This document shows positions 37,263 through 46,561 of a stretch of 50,324 bases of DNA, piece by piece. The stretch is taken from NCBI RefSeq assembly GCF_001942465.1, contig NZ_MKJY01000388.1:1-50324 (forward strand). Reading direction: 5' to 3'. The position numbers were made by a program, and so were the translations under genes. Below the pieces are notes generated by a model, which was not told the DNA's origin, did not search any database, and saw only the letters and a program-made list of their open reading frames with translations. Numbering within the stretch: the stretch's first letter is position 1; each line of letters starts with the position of its first letter. The stretch comes from Actinomadura sp. CNU-125 (GTDB taxonomy: Bacteria; Actinomycetota; Actinomycetes; Streptosporangiales; Streptosporangiaceae).

Positions 37263-38434
37263 CGCGGCAGCTCCTTCCAGGCAACGTCCTTGTCGGTGCG
37301 GGGTTCGGGCGGGAGGCCGAGGACGCGCTCGGCGACGATGTTGCGGAGGATCTCGGAGGTGCCGCCCTCGATGGAGTTGCCCCGAGCGCGCAGGTAGCGG
37401 TAGCCCGCCTCGCGTCCGAAGATGTCGAGGTCCTGGGAGCGCCGGAACGTCCAGTCGTCGTAGCGCAGGCCGTCCTCCCGGTCGAGTTCGACGTCCAGTC
37501 CCGACAGCTCCTGGTTCAATCGCGAGAAGGCCAGCTTGATGGCCGACCCTTCGGGCCCCGGCGCTCCCGCCGCGAGCTGTTCCTGGAGCCGCACCGTCGC
37601 GACGCGCGTGGCTTCGGCCTCCACCCAGAGGGCGAGCAGGCGCCGGTGGAGGTCGTGGGTGCGCAGCTCGGGCCGCGCACGCCAGGACGACAGGACGGGC
37701 GCGAGCGGCCCGCCGCCGGGTTCGACCGGCTCGCCGCCGAGCGCGACGCGCTCGTTCATCAGTGTGGTCTGCGTGACGCGCCAGCCGTCGCCGACCTCGC
37801 CCAGGCGGAGGCCGTCCGGAATTCGTACACCGGTGAGGAACACCTCGTTGAACTCGGCCTCACCGGTGATCTGCCGCAGCGGCCGGACCTCGATGCCGAC
37901 GGCCCGCATGTCGCAGACGAAGTACGTCAGGCCGCGATGCTTGGGCACGTCCGGATCGGTCCGGGCGACCAGGATCCCCCAGCGAGCGTGATGGGCACCG
38001 GACGTCCAGACCTTCTGCCCGTCGACGACCCACGCGTCCCCATCGCGGACGGCGCGGGTGGCCAGCGAGGCGAGGTCGGAACCGGCGCCCGGCTCGCTGA
38101 ACAGCTGGCACCAGATCTCCTCGCCCGTCCACAAGGGGCGCAGGAAGCGTCGGCGCTGCTCATCCGTACCGAAAGCGAGGATCGTCGGGGCCGCCATGCC
38201 GAGCCCCACGCCTTGCAGGCCCGGGTCCGGTTGGGGCGTACCCGCGAACTCGTGTTCCACGACCGCCTGCAGGTCCCTGGCCGCGCCCATGCCGCCCAGG
38301 CCCGCGGGAAAGTGAACCCAGGCGAGTCCAGCGTCGAACCGCGCACCCAGGAATTCGGCCCGTCCGGTGTCGGCCTCGCCTTCGTGGTCCGCCAGGAACC
38401 CGCGGATCCGGTCGCGCAATTTCGCAGTATCCAT
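37259..38434 (-). CDS. Acyl-CoA dehydrogenase, large subunit-like (FadE29-type partner)
   Basis: 391 residues from ATG 38434 (GGAGG six bases upstream). FAD-binding motif QLFSEPGAGSDLASLATRA, VDGQKVWTSGAHHARWGILVART, and C-terminal GREAGYRYLRARGNSIEGGTSEILRNIVAERVLGLP with the RGNSIEGGTSEI signature. It is the first gene of a two-gene operon with the smaller partner. The pair probably introduces the 2,3 double bond in a bulky or branched acyl-CoA. An operator copy lies about 90-110 bases upstream. Confidence 0.93.
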   Translation of the reverse strand: MDTAKLRDRIRGFLADHEGEADTGRAEFLGARFDAGLAWVHFPAGLGGMGAARDLQAVVEHEFAGTPQPDPGLQGVGLGMAAPTILAFGTDEQRRRFLRPLWTGEEIWCQLFSEPGAGSDLASLATRAVRDGDAWVVDGQKVWTSGAHHARWGILVARTDPDVPKHRGLTYFVCDMRAVGIEVRPLRQITGEAEFNEVFLTGVRIPDGLRLGEVGDGWRVTQTTLMNERVALGGEPVEPGGGPLAPVLSSWRARPELRTHDLHRRLLALWVEAEATRVATVRLQEQLAAGAPGPEGSAIKLAFSRLNQELSGLDVELDREDGLRYDDWTFRRSQDLDIFGREAGYRYLRARGNSIEGGTSEILRNIVAERVLGLPPEPRTDKDVAWKELPR

Positions 38435-38521
38435 TGCCGCCCTCCTTGTTCAGTGCCCGGCGGACCTGCCCCGGCCGCTGCACTCACCGAGCAGGCCGCC
38501 GATTCTGCGTGCTCGCACCGT

Positions 38522-38541
38522 AGTTGAATGCGAGTTCAAGT
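38522..38541. promoter_or_regulatory. Operator copy 2, upstream of the dehydrogenase pair
   Basis: AGTTGAATGCGAGTTCAAGT: one mismatch between arms, 18 of 20 identical to the 39952 copy. A further TTCAAGT half-site follows at 38541-38547. It lies about 90 bases upstream of the dehydrogenase ATG 38434. Confidence 0.75.
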
Positions 38542-38561
38542 TCAAGTGAACGATGGACATG

Positions 38562-38596
38562 GACGCCCCGGCCGGATCGTGGCCGGCCGGGGCGTC
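38562..38596 (-). terminator. Terminator of the lipase gene
   Basis: Perfect 14-bp inverted repeat (38562-38575 with 38583-38596), 7-base loop, 58 bases past the lipase stop. Confidence 0.75.
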
Positions 38597-38653
38597 AGAA
38601 GAGTTCAGGCAGAACGGACACGCGATCGGCGCGCTCCGCTGACGCCCCTCACC

Positions 38654-39835
38654 TCAGCCACAGTTGCCCTGTGCGCTCTGGGCCTCGAAACGCTCGCCGA
38701 GCCAGTCCATGGCCGGGCCGGTGCCGATGAGCGCCGTGAGCATGTGGTCGCCCAGCGGAACGGACTCCCACTGAACGGTGGCCCCGCGGGCGCACCAGTC
38801 GGAACGGAGCTGCGCTCCGACGTCGTGCTGGACGATCTTGTCGGCGGTGCCGTGGTACAGGAACACCGGGTCACTCGGCTTGCGGGTGCCGAGCTTGTCG
38901 GCCTTGAGGCGCGCCTGCCAGTCGGGCTCCTCCAAGGGGTTCCGGGCGGTCAGCTCGTCGAACGTCTTGCCCTGGCTCGCCAGGGCGATGTCGACGACGC
39001 ACCCGTTGCGCATCGTCTCGGCGAGTGCACGCCCTTCGGCGTTGAGGTACTCCTCCAGGTCGAGTTCCGGGTAGGCCGCGTCATGGCCGATGGCCGCCAT
39101 CAGCGCCAGGGCGTCGCCCGTACCGCCGTCCGGTCCGTGCTTCAGCAGGTCGGCCGGAACGCCGCCGGACGCGGTGCCCGCGACGTTCAACTCGGGCGCG
39201 TAGGTGCCGGCGAGTTCCGCCGCCCACGCGCTCGCCTGGCCGCCCTGCGAGTACCCCATGATCCCGACGGGTGAATCCGCCGTCACCCCCGCCTGCTGTG
39301 CGCCCGGGAGGCGCTGCGCGGCGCGCGCGGCGTCCAGGACGGCCGTCCCCTCGGACCGTCCGACGAGGTAAGTGTGGTCGCCGGGGGTGCCGAGGCCGGG
39401 GTAGTCGGTGACGACGACGGCCCAGCCGCGCAGCAGCGCTTGTGCGACGGACCCGCCCGCCGGAGTTCCGCCCTCGGGAAGTGTCGCCGAGGGCGCGCAC
39501 TGGTCGCCCATGCCGACGGTGCCGACCGCGAAGGTGAGCAGCGGCCGGGTGCCGCTGTGGCCGCCCTCCGGCACGATGACGGTACCGGAGACGACGTCGG
39601 GCTCCCCGCTCGCGTCGGTCGAGCGGTAGTGGATCTTCCAAGCCCGGGTGGGAGTGTCCATGCCGGGCAGCGCGCGGAACGCGGACGGCTCCACGCTCAC
39701 GATGTCGCCCGGTCGGGTGGCCTCGGCGCTCGCCGTGCCCGCACCGGCCGCCTGGAGCGTCGCGGTCGCCACGGCGGCGACCGCCGTCCAAGCCAGGCCG
39801 CGCAGGCCGGTGGAAATGGTGCCTGTACGTCTCAT
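38654..39835 (-). CDS. Secreted lipase, LIP family
   Basis: 393 residues. An Arg-containing signal peptide (about 1-38, ending ASA) indicates export. The nucleophile elbow is GIMGYSQGGQASAWAAEL, with the acid in YHGTADKIV and the base His in PLGDHMLT. Cysteines at QCAPS, NGCVVD, DWCARG and the C-terminal NC could form disulfides. The fold matches secretory triacylglycerol lipases (LIP family). It would release fatty acids outside the cell for the catabolic genes nearby, and an operator copy lies about 115-135 bases upstream. Confidence 0.9.
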   Translation of the reverse strand: MRRTGTISTGLRGLAWTAVAAVATATLQAAGAGTASAEATRPGDIVSVEPSAFRALPGMDTPTRAWKIHYRSTDASGEPDVVSGTVIVPEGGHSGTRPLLTFAVGTVGMGDQCAPSATLPEGGTPAGGSVAQALLRGWAVVVTDYPGLGTPGDHTYLVGRSEGTAVLDAARAAQRLPGAQQAGVTADSPVGIMGYSQGGQASAWAAELAGTYAPELNVAGTASGGVPADLLKHGPDGGTGDALALMAAIGHDAAYPELDLEEYLNAEGRALAETMRNGCVVDIALASQGKTFDELTARNPLEEPDWQARLKADKLGTRKPSDPVFLYHGTADKIVQHDVGAQLRSDWCARGATVQWESVPLGDHMLTALIGTGPAMDWLGERFEAQSAQGNCG

Positions 39836-39951
39836 GCTTCTCCTCGGGGGTGGGCCGCGGCCGGACGACCGCGGATGCCGCGGCGGACGAAGGTCTCTCG
39901 TCCGTGCGGGTACGGGCCCCTATGGAACATCCGACGACGAGATCGGACAAT

Positions 39952-39971
39952 ACTTGAATTCGAGTTCAAGT
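39952..39971. promoter_or_regulatory. Operator copy 3, between the lipase and a TetR gene
   Basis: ACTTGAATTCGAGTTCAAGT: perfect 7-bp arms, 6-base spacer; the best copy of the motif. It lies in the 250-base gap between the divergent lipase (39835) and TetR gene (40086), so it could repress both. Confidence 0.78.
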
Positions 39972-40085
39972 TCGTGTAACTGTGCCACGCCTACCCCGCC
40001 CACACCCCCCCGTTGAGCAGCTCCTTTTACTATCGGTGACTATACAAATACATGATGGAAATACTTCCGTTCGTACCGTGAAGGC

Positions 40086-40658
40086 ATGGAGGAGCCAACG
40101 GTTCTGCAAGTCGCGGTCCGCTTGTTCGCCGAACTCGGCTATGACGGGACGTCACTGCAGCTCGTGGCCGATGCCGCTGGAGTCGGCGTCCAGGAGGTCA
40201 TGGCCGCTTGGGGCGACAAGCGCGAGCTCTACCTGGCGGTGATGCGGGGCGCCTTCGAGGCAGAGGAGGCGATGCTGAAGGAGGCCGTGGACAACTGCCC
40301 GCCCGGCGTCCAGTGCCTCCACGACATCGCTGACGCCTACCTCGACTTCCACGCCGAGCACTCCTATATACGCGCACTGTGGATGCAGCGGTGGATGCAG
40401 GACGCGGCCGACATCGGCGGCCTCGAAGACGCGTTCAACCGTCCCCTGCTGCATCTGGTAGCGCGCAGCGTCGCCGACCGGCTACCAACCGGCGTCAACG
40501 TGCCTTATCTGCTCAGCATGGTGATCTGGTGCGTGCACGGTTTCCTGGCTTCGGGCGTGCTCGCACGCGAGCACGGCCTGCGTTACGCCGACGACCCGCA
40601 AACCCGGCAGGAGTTCCGCACGCAACTGCATCTGCTGATCGACCGGATGGTCGACTGA
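40086..40658 (+). CDS. TetR-family regulator
   Basis: 190 residues. The N-terminal helix-turn-helix region runs VLQVAVRLFAELGYDGTSLQLVADAAGVGVQEVMAAWGDKRELYLAVM. The rest is a helical ligand/dimer domain. The gene is divergent from the lipase and shares operator copy 3, so it is one of two candidates for the repressor of this region. No normal ribosome site precedes ATG 40086; TATACA at 40041-40046 could be a -10 element. Confidence 0.88.
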   Translation: MEEPTVLQVAVRLFAELGYDGTSLQLVADAAGVGVQEVMAAWGDKRELYLAVMRGAFEAEEAMLKEAVDNCPPGVQCLHDIADAYLDFHAEHSYIRALWMQRWMQDAADIGGLEDAFNRPLLHLVARSVADRLPTGVNVPYLLSMVIWCVHGFLASGVLAREHGLRYADDPQTRQEFRTQLHLLIDRMVD

Positions 40659-40677
40659 CCGCCCGCGGCCGGCGGTC

Positions 40678-41325
40678 TCACGACGACGGTGCGAGCCGAA
40701 GACCGTTGAACCACAGCCTGTTCAACGTATCGACCAGGTCACCGTAGGCGATCGGCACCTCCGCGACGAAGGTCATGTACGCCATCCGGCTGACCATCGC
40801 CGACAGCGCATAGGCGGTGACCAGCGGGTCGAGGTCCCGGTCGGCCTCGCCGGCGTCTTGGAGTTCCCGAATCATCTTCGCGTTGCGCCGGGCGAAGGCG
40901 TCGCCGCGTTCCACACGGAGCTTGTGGAACTTCTCATCGATCTGGGCGACCTGCTCGAACAGGGCCATCAAACGGGCGTTCCGCCGGTACGACTGCAGGT
41001 ACTCGCGGTTCGCTGTGTCGATGACCGCGCGAGGGTCGCTGATACCGGTGCGCTCGCGCATGTGCGGGTGCAGCATTTCCTCCTGCACCATCTCGACCAA
41101 CGCGGCGAAGACCTCTTCCTTGTCGTTGAAGTAGGTGTAGAACGACCCGGTCGCGACCTTGGCGGTCTTGCAGATGTCGACGATGCGGGCTTCAAGGAAC
41201 CCGTCGCGCTCGAACACCTCTCGCGCCGCGACGACGAGAGCCTTCCTCGTCCGCATACCCCGTTGGCTCCGCGGAGTGATCCTGGCCGGTCGCTCGCCCC
41301 CTGCCACGTCCTGGGGATCCACCAC
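40678..41325 (-). CDS. TetR/AcrR-family regulator
   Basis: 215 residues from GTG 41325 (AAGGA upstream). The DNA-binding domain is TRKALVVAAREVFERDGFLEARIVDICKTAKVATGSFYTYFNDKEEVFAALV, a textbook TetR fold. The C-terminal domain resembles fatty-acid-responsive TetR proteins. It converges on the other TetR gene, leaving 19 bases between stops. Operator copy 4 lies about 400 bases upstream. It is the more canonical candidate for the regulon repressor. Confidence 0.9.
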   Translation of the reverse strand: MVDPQDVAGGERPARITPRSQRGMRTRKALVVAAREVFERDGFLEARIVDICKTAKVATGSFYTYFNDKEEVFAALVEMVQEEMLHPHMRERTGISDPRAVIDTANREYLQSYRRNARLMALFEQVAQIDEKFHKLRVERGDAFARRNAKMIRELQDAGEADRDLDPLVTAYALSAMVSRMAYMTFVAEVPIAYGDLVDTLNRLWFNGLRLAPSS

Positions 41326-42289
41326 GGTCCATTCTTCCTTGCTCGTCGCGATTCTCTGCTTGGAAGGCTAGCAGCGGCGTGCTGTGAACGACGCGTCTCC
41401 GGGCTTTCGCACGGTTGCCGCCCCGGTCGTTCACCAGCACGAGCACGGGATCGACGTGCTGCCAGGCGCAGCGGCTGATCACCGCGATGCCCTGGCGTCG
41501 GTGACCTTGCGGCGGCCGTCCGGCAAGATGAGCAGCCCTCGCCACCTGCATGACCTTCCAGCACCGACCACTCCGCCACCCGAATCGTCCCCTCCATGTC
41601 AGCACCATGGACTTTCTTCGGCGTGCGGAGCAGGCGGCGCACCACCGGTGCCGCCGCCTGGAGCACCGTAAACGTCTGCGGGCCCCGCAAGGACACACCC
41701 GGCCGCTTCGGAGTGGTCCTCCGATTTCACTTGAACTCGAATGCAAGTTCAAGTAGACAGGACATCGCGCCCGTCGAGGGGAGCTCGCGCTGTGGAGATC
41801 GAGGATGTGCCGTTGACGGTGATCACGGGGACACGGCGCTCAAGAGCGGAGGCGTGCGGCCGCGCCGCAGTTGGAACCTGCCGGGGAAGCCGTCAGATCT
41901 CCGACCGCCCCGGTCGCGCGGGCACTCCCGGCGGGCATGAAGAGCGCGGTGATCCTCCCGATGACGCGGGAAGTGGGGAAGGTCGCCGTGCCGGAGGCGA
42001 GCCTCCGGCCCATGCCCGTCAATGGGAAGCCTGCGCGCAGGAGGTCGTTCGGGTTCCGCAGAAATCCGCCGATGCCGAACAGGAGCAGGCTAGGCCGGTC
42101 CTAGGGAATGAAGTGTGCCGGGCGGTCGTTCACGTCACCTCCCATGGTTGGCCTTGCTGTCGACATCTGACTACTTCAAGACAAAGGAATAGTCGAAGGC
42201 AAAGGAACAAGCGAGAGCGAACGCCAAAGTCTCTGCGCACCTTCACTTGGCGAATCAATCGACATTGATCGCCTTCATTAGGGAATATC
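41326..42289. other. 964-base region without a convincing gene
   Basis: It contains operator copy 4 (41729-41748) and the promoter of the desaturase operon. Frames on both strands are Arg/Pro/Ser-rich and poorly biased. One minus-strand frame (about 42104 to 41840, with GIGGFLRNPNDLLRAGFPLTG) has reasonable codon use but no start or known family, and may be a gene remnant. The last 150 bases are noticeably AT-richer. Confidence 0.55.
41729..41748. promoter_or_regulatory. Operator copy 4
   Basis: Read on the minus strand, ACTTGCATTCGAGTTCAAGT matches the 39952 copy in 19 of 20 positions. A TCAAGT half-site follows on the plus strand (41749-41754). The controlled gene is not obvious: the TetR gene ends its 5' side 400 bases left and the desaturase starts 540 bases right. 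Confidence 0.7.
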
Positions 42290-43273
42290 ATGTCCACGCA
42301 AGCGCATTCCGCAGAACCGACCGCAGATCCGCCGACGCCGGGCGTCGGTACGGCGACGCCGCGCCGAAAGACCATCAGCAGTCCCTACATCCACCGCCTC
42401 CAACGCCGGCACTTCTTGCTCTTCGACGTCCTTCCGATCGCCGGAACCGCGGGAGCTCTGGCCTTTCTCGCGGTGCACCCGCTGGGAACCACGGAGATCG
42501 TTCTGCTGGTCTCCATGTGGCTGCCTGACCGGTCGCTGGGGGTGACGGTCGGCTACCACAGACTGTTCACGCACCGGACGTTCAAGGCCGCGCCCTCGGC
42601 CGAGGCGGCCCTGGCGATCCTTGGTTCCATGGCCGGCCAGGGTGGGCTGGTGTCATGGGTGGCGCTGCACCGGCGACACCACGAGTGCAGCGACCGCGAA
42701 GGGGACCCGCACTCGCCGAACCTCGCCGGCACCGGTCTGATGGGCCGGCTACGGGGCCTGGCGCACTCCCACTTCCTGTGGATGCGCCGCCACGAGTACC
42801 CCAACATCGTCCATTACGCACCGGACCTGCTAAGGAATCGCCGGCTGGTCAAGATCACACGGCTCTACCACTACTGGGTAGCGCTCGGGCTGCTGATCCC
42901 CGCGGTGATCGGCGCGGTGGCGTATCAGAGCTGGAGCGGTGCGGTGAGCGGCCTCTTGTGGGGCGGGCTGGTGCGGATATTCGTCCTCGAGCACATCGTC
43001 TGGGCCATCAATTCCTTCCTGCACATGTTCGGGACTCGTCCCTACGAGTCGCGGGAGAACAGTAGGAACGGCGGCGTCTTCGCGCTGATCACACTCGGCG
43101 AGTCTTGGCACAACAACCACCACGCCTTCCCCGAGTCGCCGTCGTTCGGGCTTTCCTGGTATCGCCTCGACCCCGGATACTGGGTGATTTGGACACTGTC
43201 CAAGGTGAGACTGACGCGCGATCTCAAAGTGCCGTCCAAAACACGAATCGAAGCCAAACGGGCATCCGGTTGA
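42290..43273 (+). CDS. Membrane fatty-acyl desaturase (DesC/JamB-like)
   Basis: 327 residues with four or so membrane helices. The three histidine boxes of di-iron membrane desaturases are GYHRLFTHRTF, LHRRHHECSD and SWHNNHHAFPES. The spacing fits delta-9-type acyl-CoA/acyl-ACP desaturases. ATG 42290 has AGGGAATATC upstream. It is the first gene of the eight-gene operon and is followed directly by a dedicated ACP; with the FAAL downstream this is the JamABC arrangement, in which a desaturase acts on an ACP-bound chain. Whether it makes an alkene or an alkyne cannot be read from sequence. Confidence 0.93.
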   Translation: MSTQAHSAEPTADPPTPGVGTATPRRKTISSPYIHRLQRRHFLLFDVLPIAGTAGALAFLAVHPLGTTEIVLLVSMWLPDRSLGVTVGYHRLFTHRTFKAAPSAEAALAILGSMAGQGGLVSWVALHRRHHECSDREGDPHSPNLAGTGLMGRLRGLAHSHFLWMRRHEYPNIVHYAPDLLRNRRLVKITRLYHYWVALGLLIPAVIGAVAYQSWSGAVSGLLWGGLVRIFVLEHIVWAINSFLHMFGTRPYESRENSRNGGVFALITLGESWHNNHHAFPESPSFGLSWYRLDPGYWVIWTLSKVRLTRDLKVPSKTRIEAKRASG

Positions 43274-43309
43274 GGGCGCCGATCCGGCCACTGCAAAACA
43301 AGGAGAACA

Positions 43310-43573
43310 GTGAAGTCAAGCAAGGAAGAAATCGTCGAATGGTGCCGGCACTACCTGGCCAATCTTCTTTCGGTCAGCATCGAAACGGTGGATCCGGACG
43401 CCGACTTCGACCGGCTGGGGGTCGACTCGGCGCTCGCAGTCTCCCTCTTGATCGATGTCGAGGAGCACTACGGCGTCGACCTGCCTCCCGAGGCCCTCTT
43501 CGAGAATCCGAGCATCAACGCGGTGGCGGCCTATCTGCACGCGCAGATCACGGAGAACGTGGCACAGGCATGA
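43310..43573 (+). CDS. Acyl carrier protein
   Basis: 87 residues from GTG 43310, with AGGAG upstream. The phosphopantetheine attachment site is Ser40 in DRLGVDSALAVSL. The helical frame is acidic (LIDVEEHYGVDLPPEALFENPSI). It is distinct from housekeeping ACP by context: between a desaturase and a methyltransferase and upstream of an acyl-AMP ligase. It should carry the fatty acyl chain through the operon's enzymes. Its stop overlaps the next start (ATGA). Confidence 0.95.
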   Translation: MKSSKEEIVEWCRHYLANLLSVSIETVDPDADFDRLGVDSALAVSLLIDVEEHYGVDLPPEALFENPSINAVAAYLHAQITENVAQA

Positions 43574-44498
43574 GCACCCGGATCGGCATTGACCCAGAGC
43601 CCTCCCACCGGTCGGCCGGAGCGGCGGAGGCCATCCGGCATCACTATGACGCCGGGAACGACTTCTTCGCTCTCTGGCTCGACCCGTCCATGACATACTC
43701 CGGCGCGCTCCGGCAGGAGAGCGACCGTGACGACGGCGACGACACGTTGGAGGCGGCCCAAGAACGCAAGTTGCGCTTCCACTTGGCAGCAGTCCGGGCG
43801 GACCGGGCGCAACGCCTGCTGGACATCGGATGCGGCTGGGGCTCGACACTCGAGCGCTTCGCCGCCCTGCCGGGCGCGCGGCACGCGGTCGGCCTCACTC
43901 TCAGCGACGCCCAGGCCGAGTACATACGGTCCCGGGCTCCGCGGGGTGTCGAGGTGCGCATCCAGGACTGGAAGGACTACGCCCCCTCCGCCCGCTTCGA
44001 TGCGATCATCTCGATCGGCGCGTTCGAGCACTTCGCGCGGCCGGAGGACACTCCGGCCGACAAGATCGAGCTCTATCGGGACTTCTTCACGCGCTGCCGC
44101 TCCTGGCTGGCGGACGGCGGCACTATGTCGTTGCAGACGATCGCCTACGGGAACATGCGCCGCGAAAGCGCCAGCCGCTTCTTCCAGCAGGAGATCTTTC
44201 CCGACGCCGACCTGCCGAGGCTCACCGAGGTCACCGCCGCCCTCGATGGTGTCTTCGAGATCCAATCGATGCGCAACGACCGGCTCGACTATGCCTGGAC
44301 CTGCGAGCAGTGGGCCCGCCGACTGCGCTGGCGCCGATCCGATGCCGTCCGGCTGGTCGGTCCTGAGGTGGTCGCCCGGTACGAGCGCTACCTGAAGATG
44401 TCCGCGCTCGGCTTCCGCATGGGGAAGATCTGCTTGCTCAGGATGGTCCTCGAGCCCTACAAAGACGGCTATTTCGCAGGGCGCGAGGGGCGACCGGC

Positions 44499-44502
<4 letters not shown>
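43570..44502 (+). CDS. Cyclopropane-fatty-acid synthase-family SAM methyltransferase
   Basis: 310 residues, shorter than E. coli Cfa (382) and near mycobacterial CmaA size. The N-terminal signature is IRHHYDAGNDFFALWLDPSM-TYSGAL. SAM binding is LLDIGCGWGSTLERFA, with IISIGAFEHF following. Family enzymes add a methylene from SAM across a cis double bond to form cyclopropanes, or make methyl/methylene branches. Here the substrate is probably the desaturated chain on the neighbouring ACP. It overlaps both flanking genes by four bases, implying tight coupling. Confidence 0.93.
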
Positions 44503-45789
<1,287 letters not shown>

Positions 45790-45796
<7 letters not shown>

Positions 45797-46557
45797 CGGC
45801 GCTGACGGCGCTGACGGCCGGCGGCGGCGCCTCGTTGAAAGACGCACCCGCCGAAACGGCCGCGATACGACTGCTTCTACTCCCCCATGCAGGTGGCGGG
45901 GCGGCGTCCTTCACCCACTGGCCCGCCCTGTTCCCGCCAACGATCAGCGCGGTACGGGTGCAACTCCCGGGCCGTGAGGAGGCCGCGGCGCAGCCGCCCT
46001 TCCGCCGAGTACACCATGCGGTCGACGCGCTGCTGCCCCTCATGAGGCGGCTGGGCGAGGCCCCGATGGCGCTGTACGGCCACAGCATGGGAGCGCTCGT
46101 CGCCTTCGAACTTGCGCGTTCGCTGGGCGTCGCGGGCATGCCGCCCGTCCACCTGTTCGTCTCTGGCCGCAGGGCACCGCATCTGCCCGCGCGGAGTGCG
46201 CCGATCCACGGGCTGCCGGAGGACGCGTTCGTCGAGGCGGTGGAGCGGTTGGGCGGAATCCCGTCCGCGGCCGGGCGGAGCCGGGCCTTCCGGCGCTACG
46301 CGGTCCCGCTCATCCGCGCGGACCTCGAACTGTCGGAGGAGTACACGCACCATCCCGGTCCATTGCTCACCTGCCCGATCACCGCTTTCCGCGGGGACTC
46401 GGACCCGATCGTGGACGTAGCCGAGGCCCGCGGCTGGAGCACCCGCACGGACGCACGCTTCCGGCTCCACACGTTCGCGGGAGACCACTTCTTTCATCAA
46501 GCCAACCGGGAAGTCATGGCAAGAACCATCACCTTGGCGCTGCAGGAAGGGGGGTAA
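45790..46557 (+). CDS. Type II thioesterase (alpha/beta hydrolase)
   Basis: 255 residues from GTG 45790 (AAGGAGG seven bases upstream), overlapping the P450 stop by seven bases. An LTALTALTA opening is encoded by a 9-base triplet repeat. Oxyanion region LLPHAGGGAASF, nucleophile Ser99 in YGHSMGALVAFELA, acid region RGDSDPIV and base His in FAGDHFFH. TEII enzymes clear or release chains from carrier proteins in natural-product pathways. The dedicated ACP upstream is the likely substrate carrier. Confidence 0.93.
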
Positions 46558-46561
46558 CGGC

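Noticed and set aside
40052..40080. A nine-codon leader peptide before the TetR gene
   Set aside because: It has an ATG-ATG start near a possible -10 element but no ribosome site or attenuator hairpin; chance is likely.
41741..42268. A forward 175-codon open frame before the desaturase
   Set aside because: Arg-rich with poor codon bias, no ribosome site and no recognisable motif.
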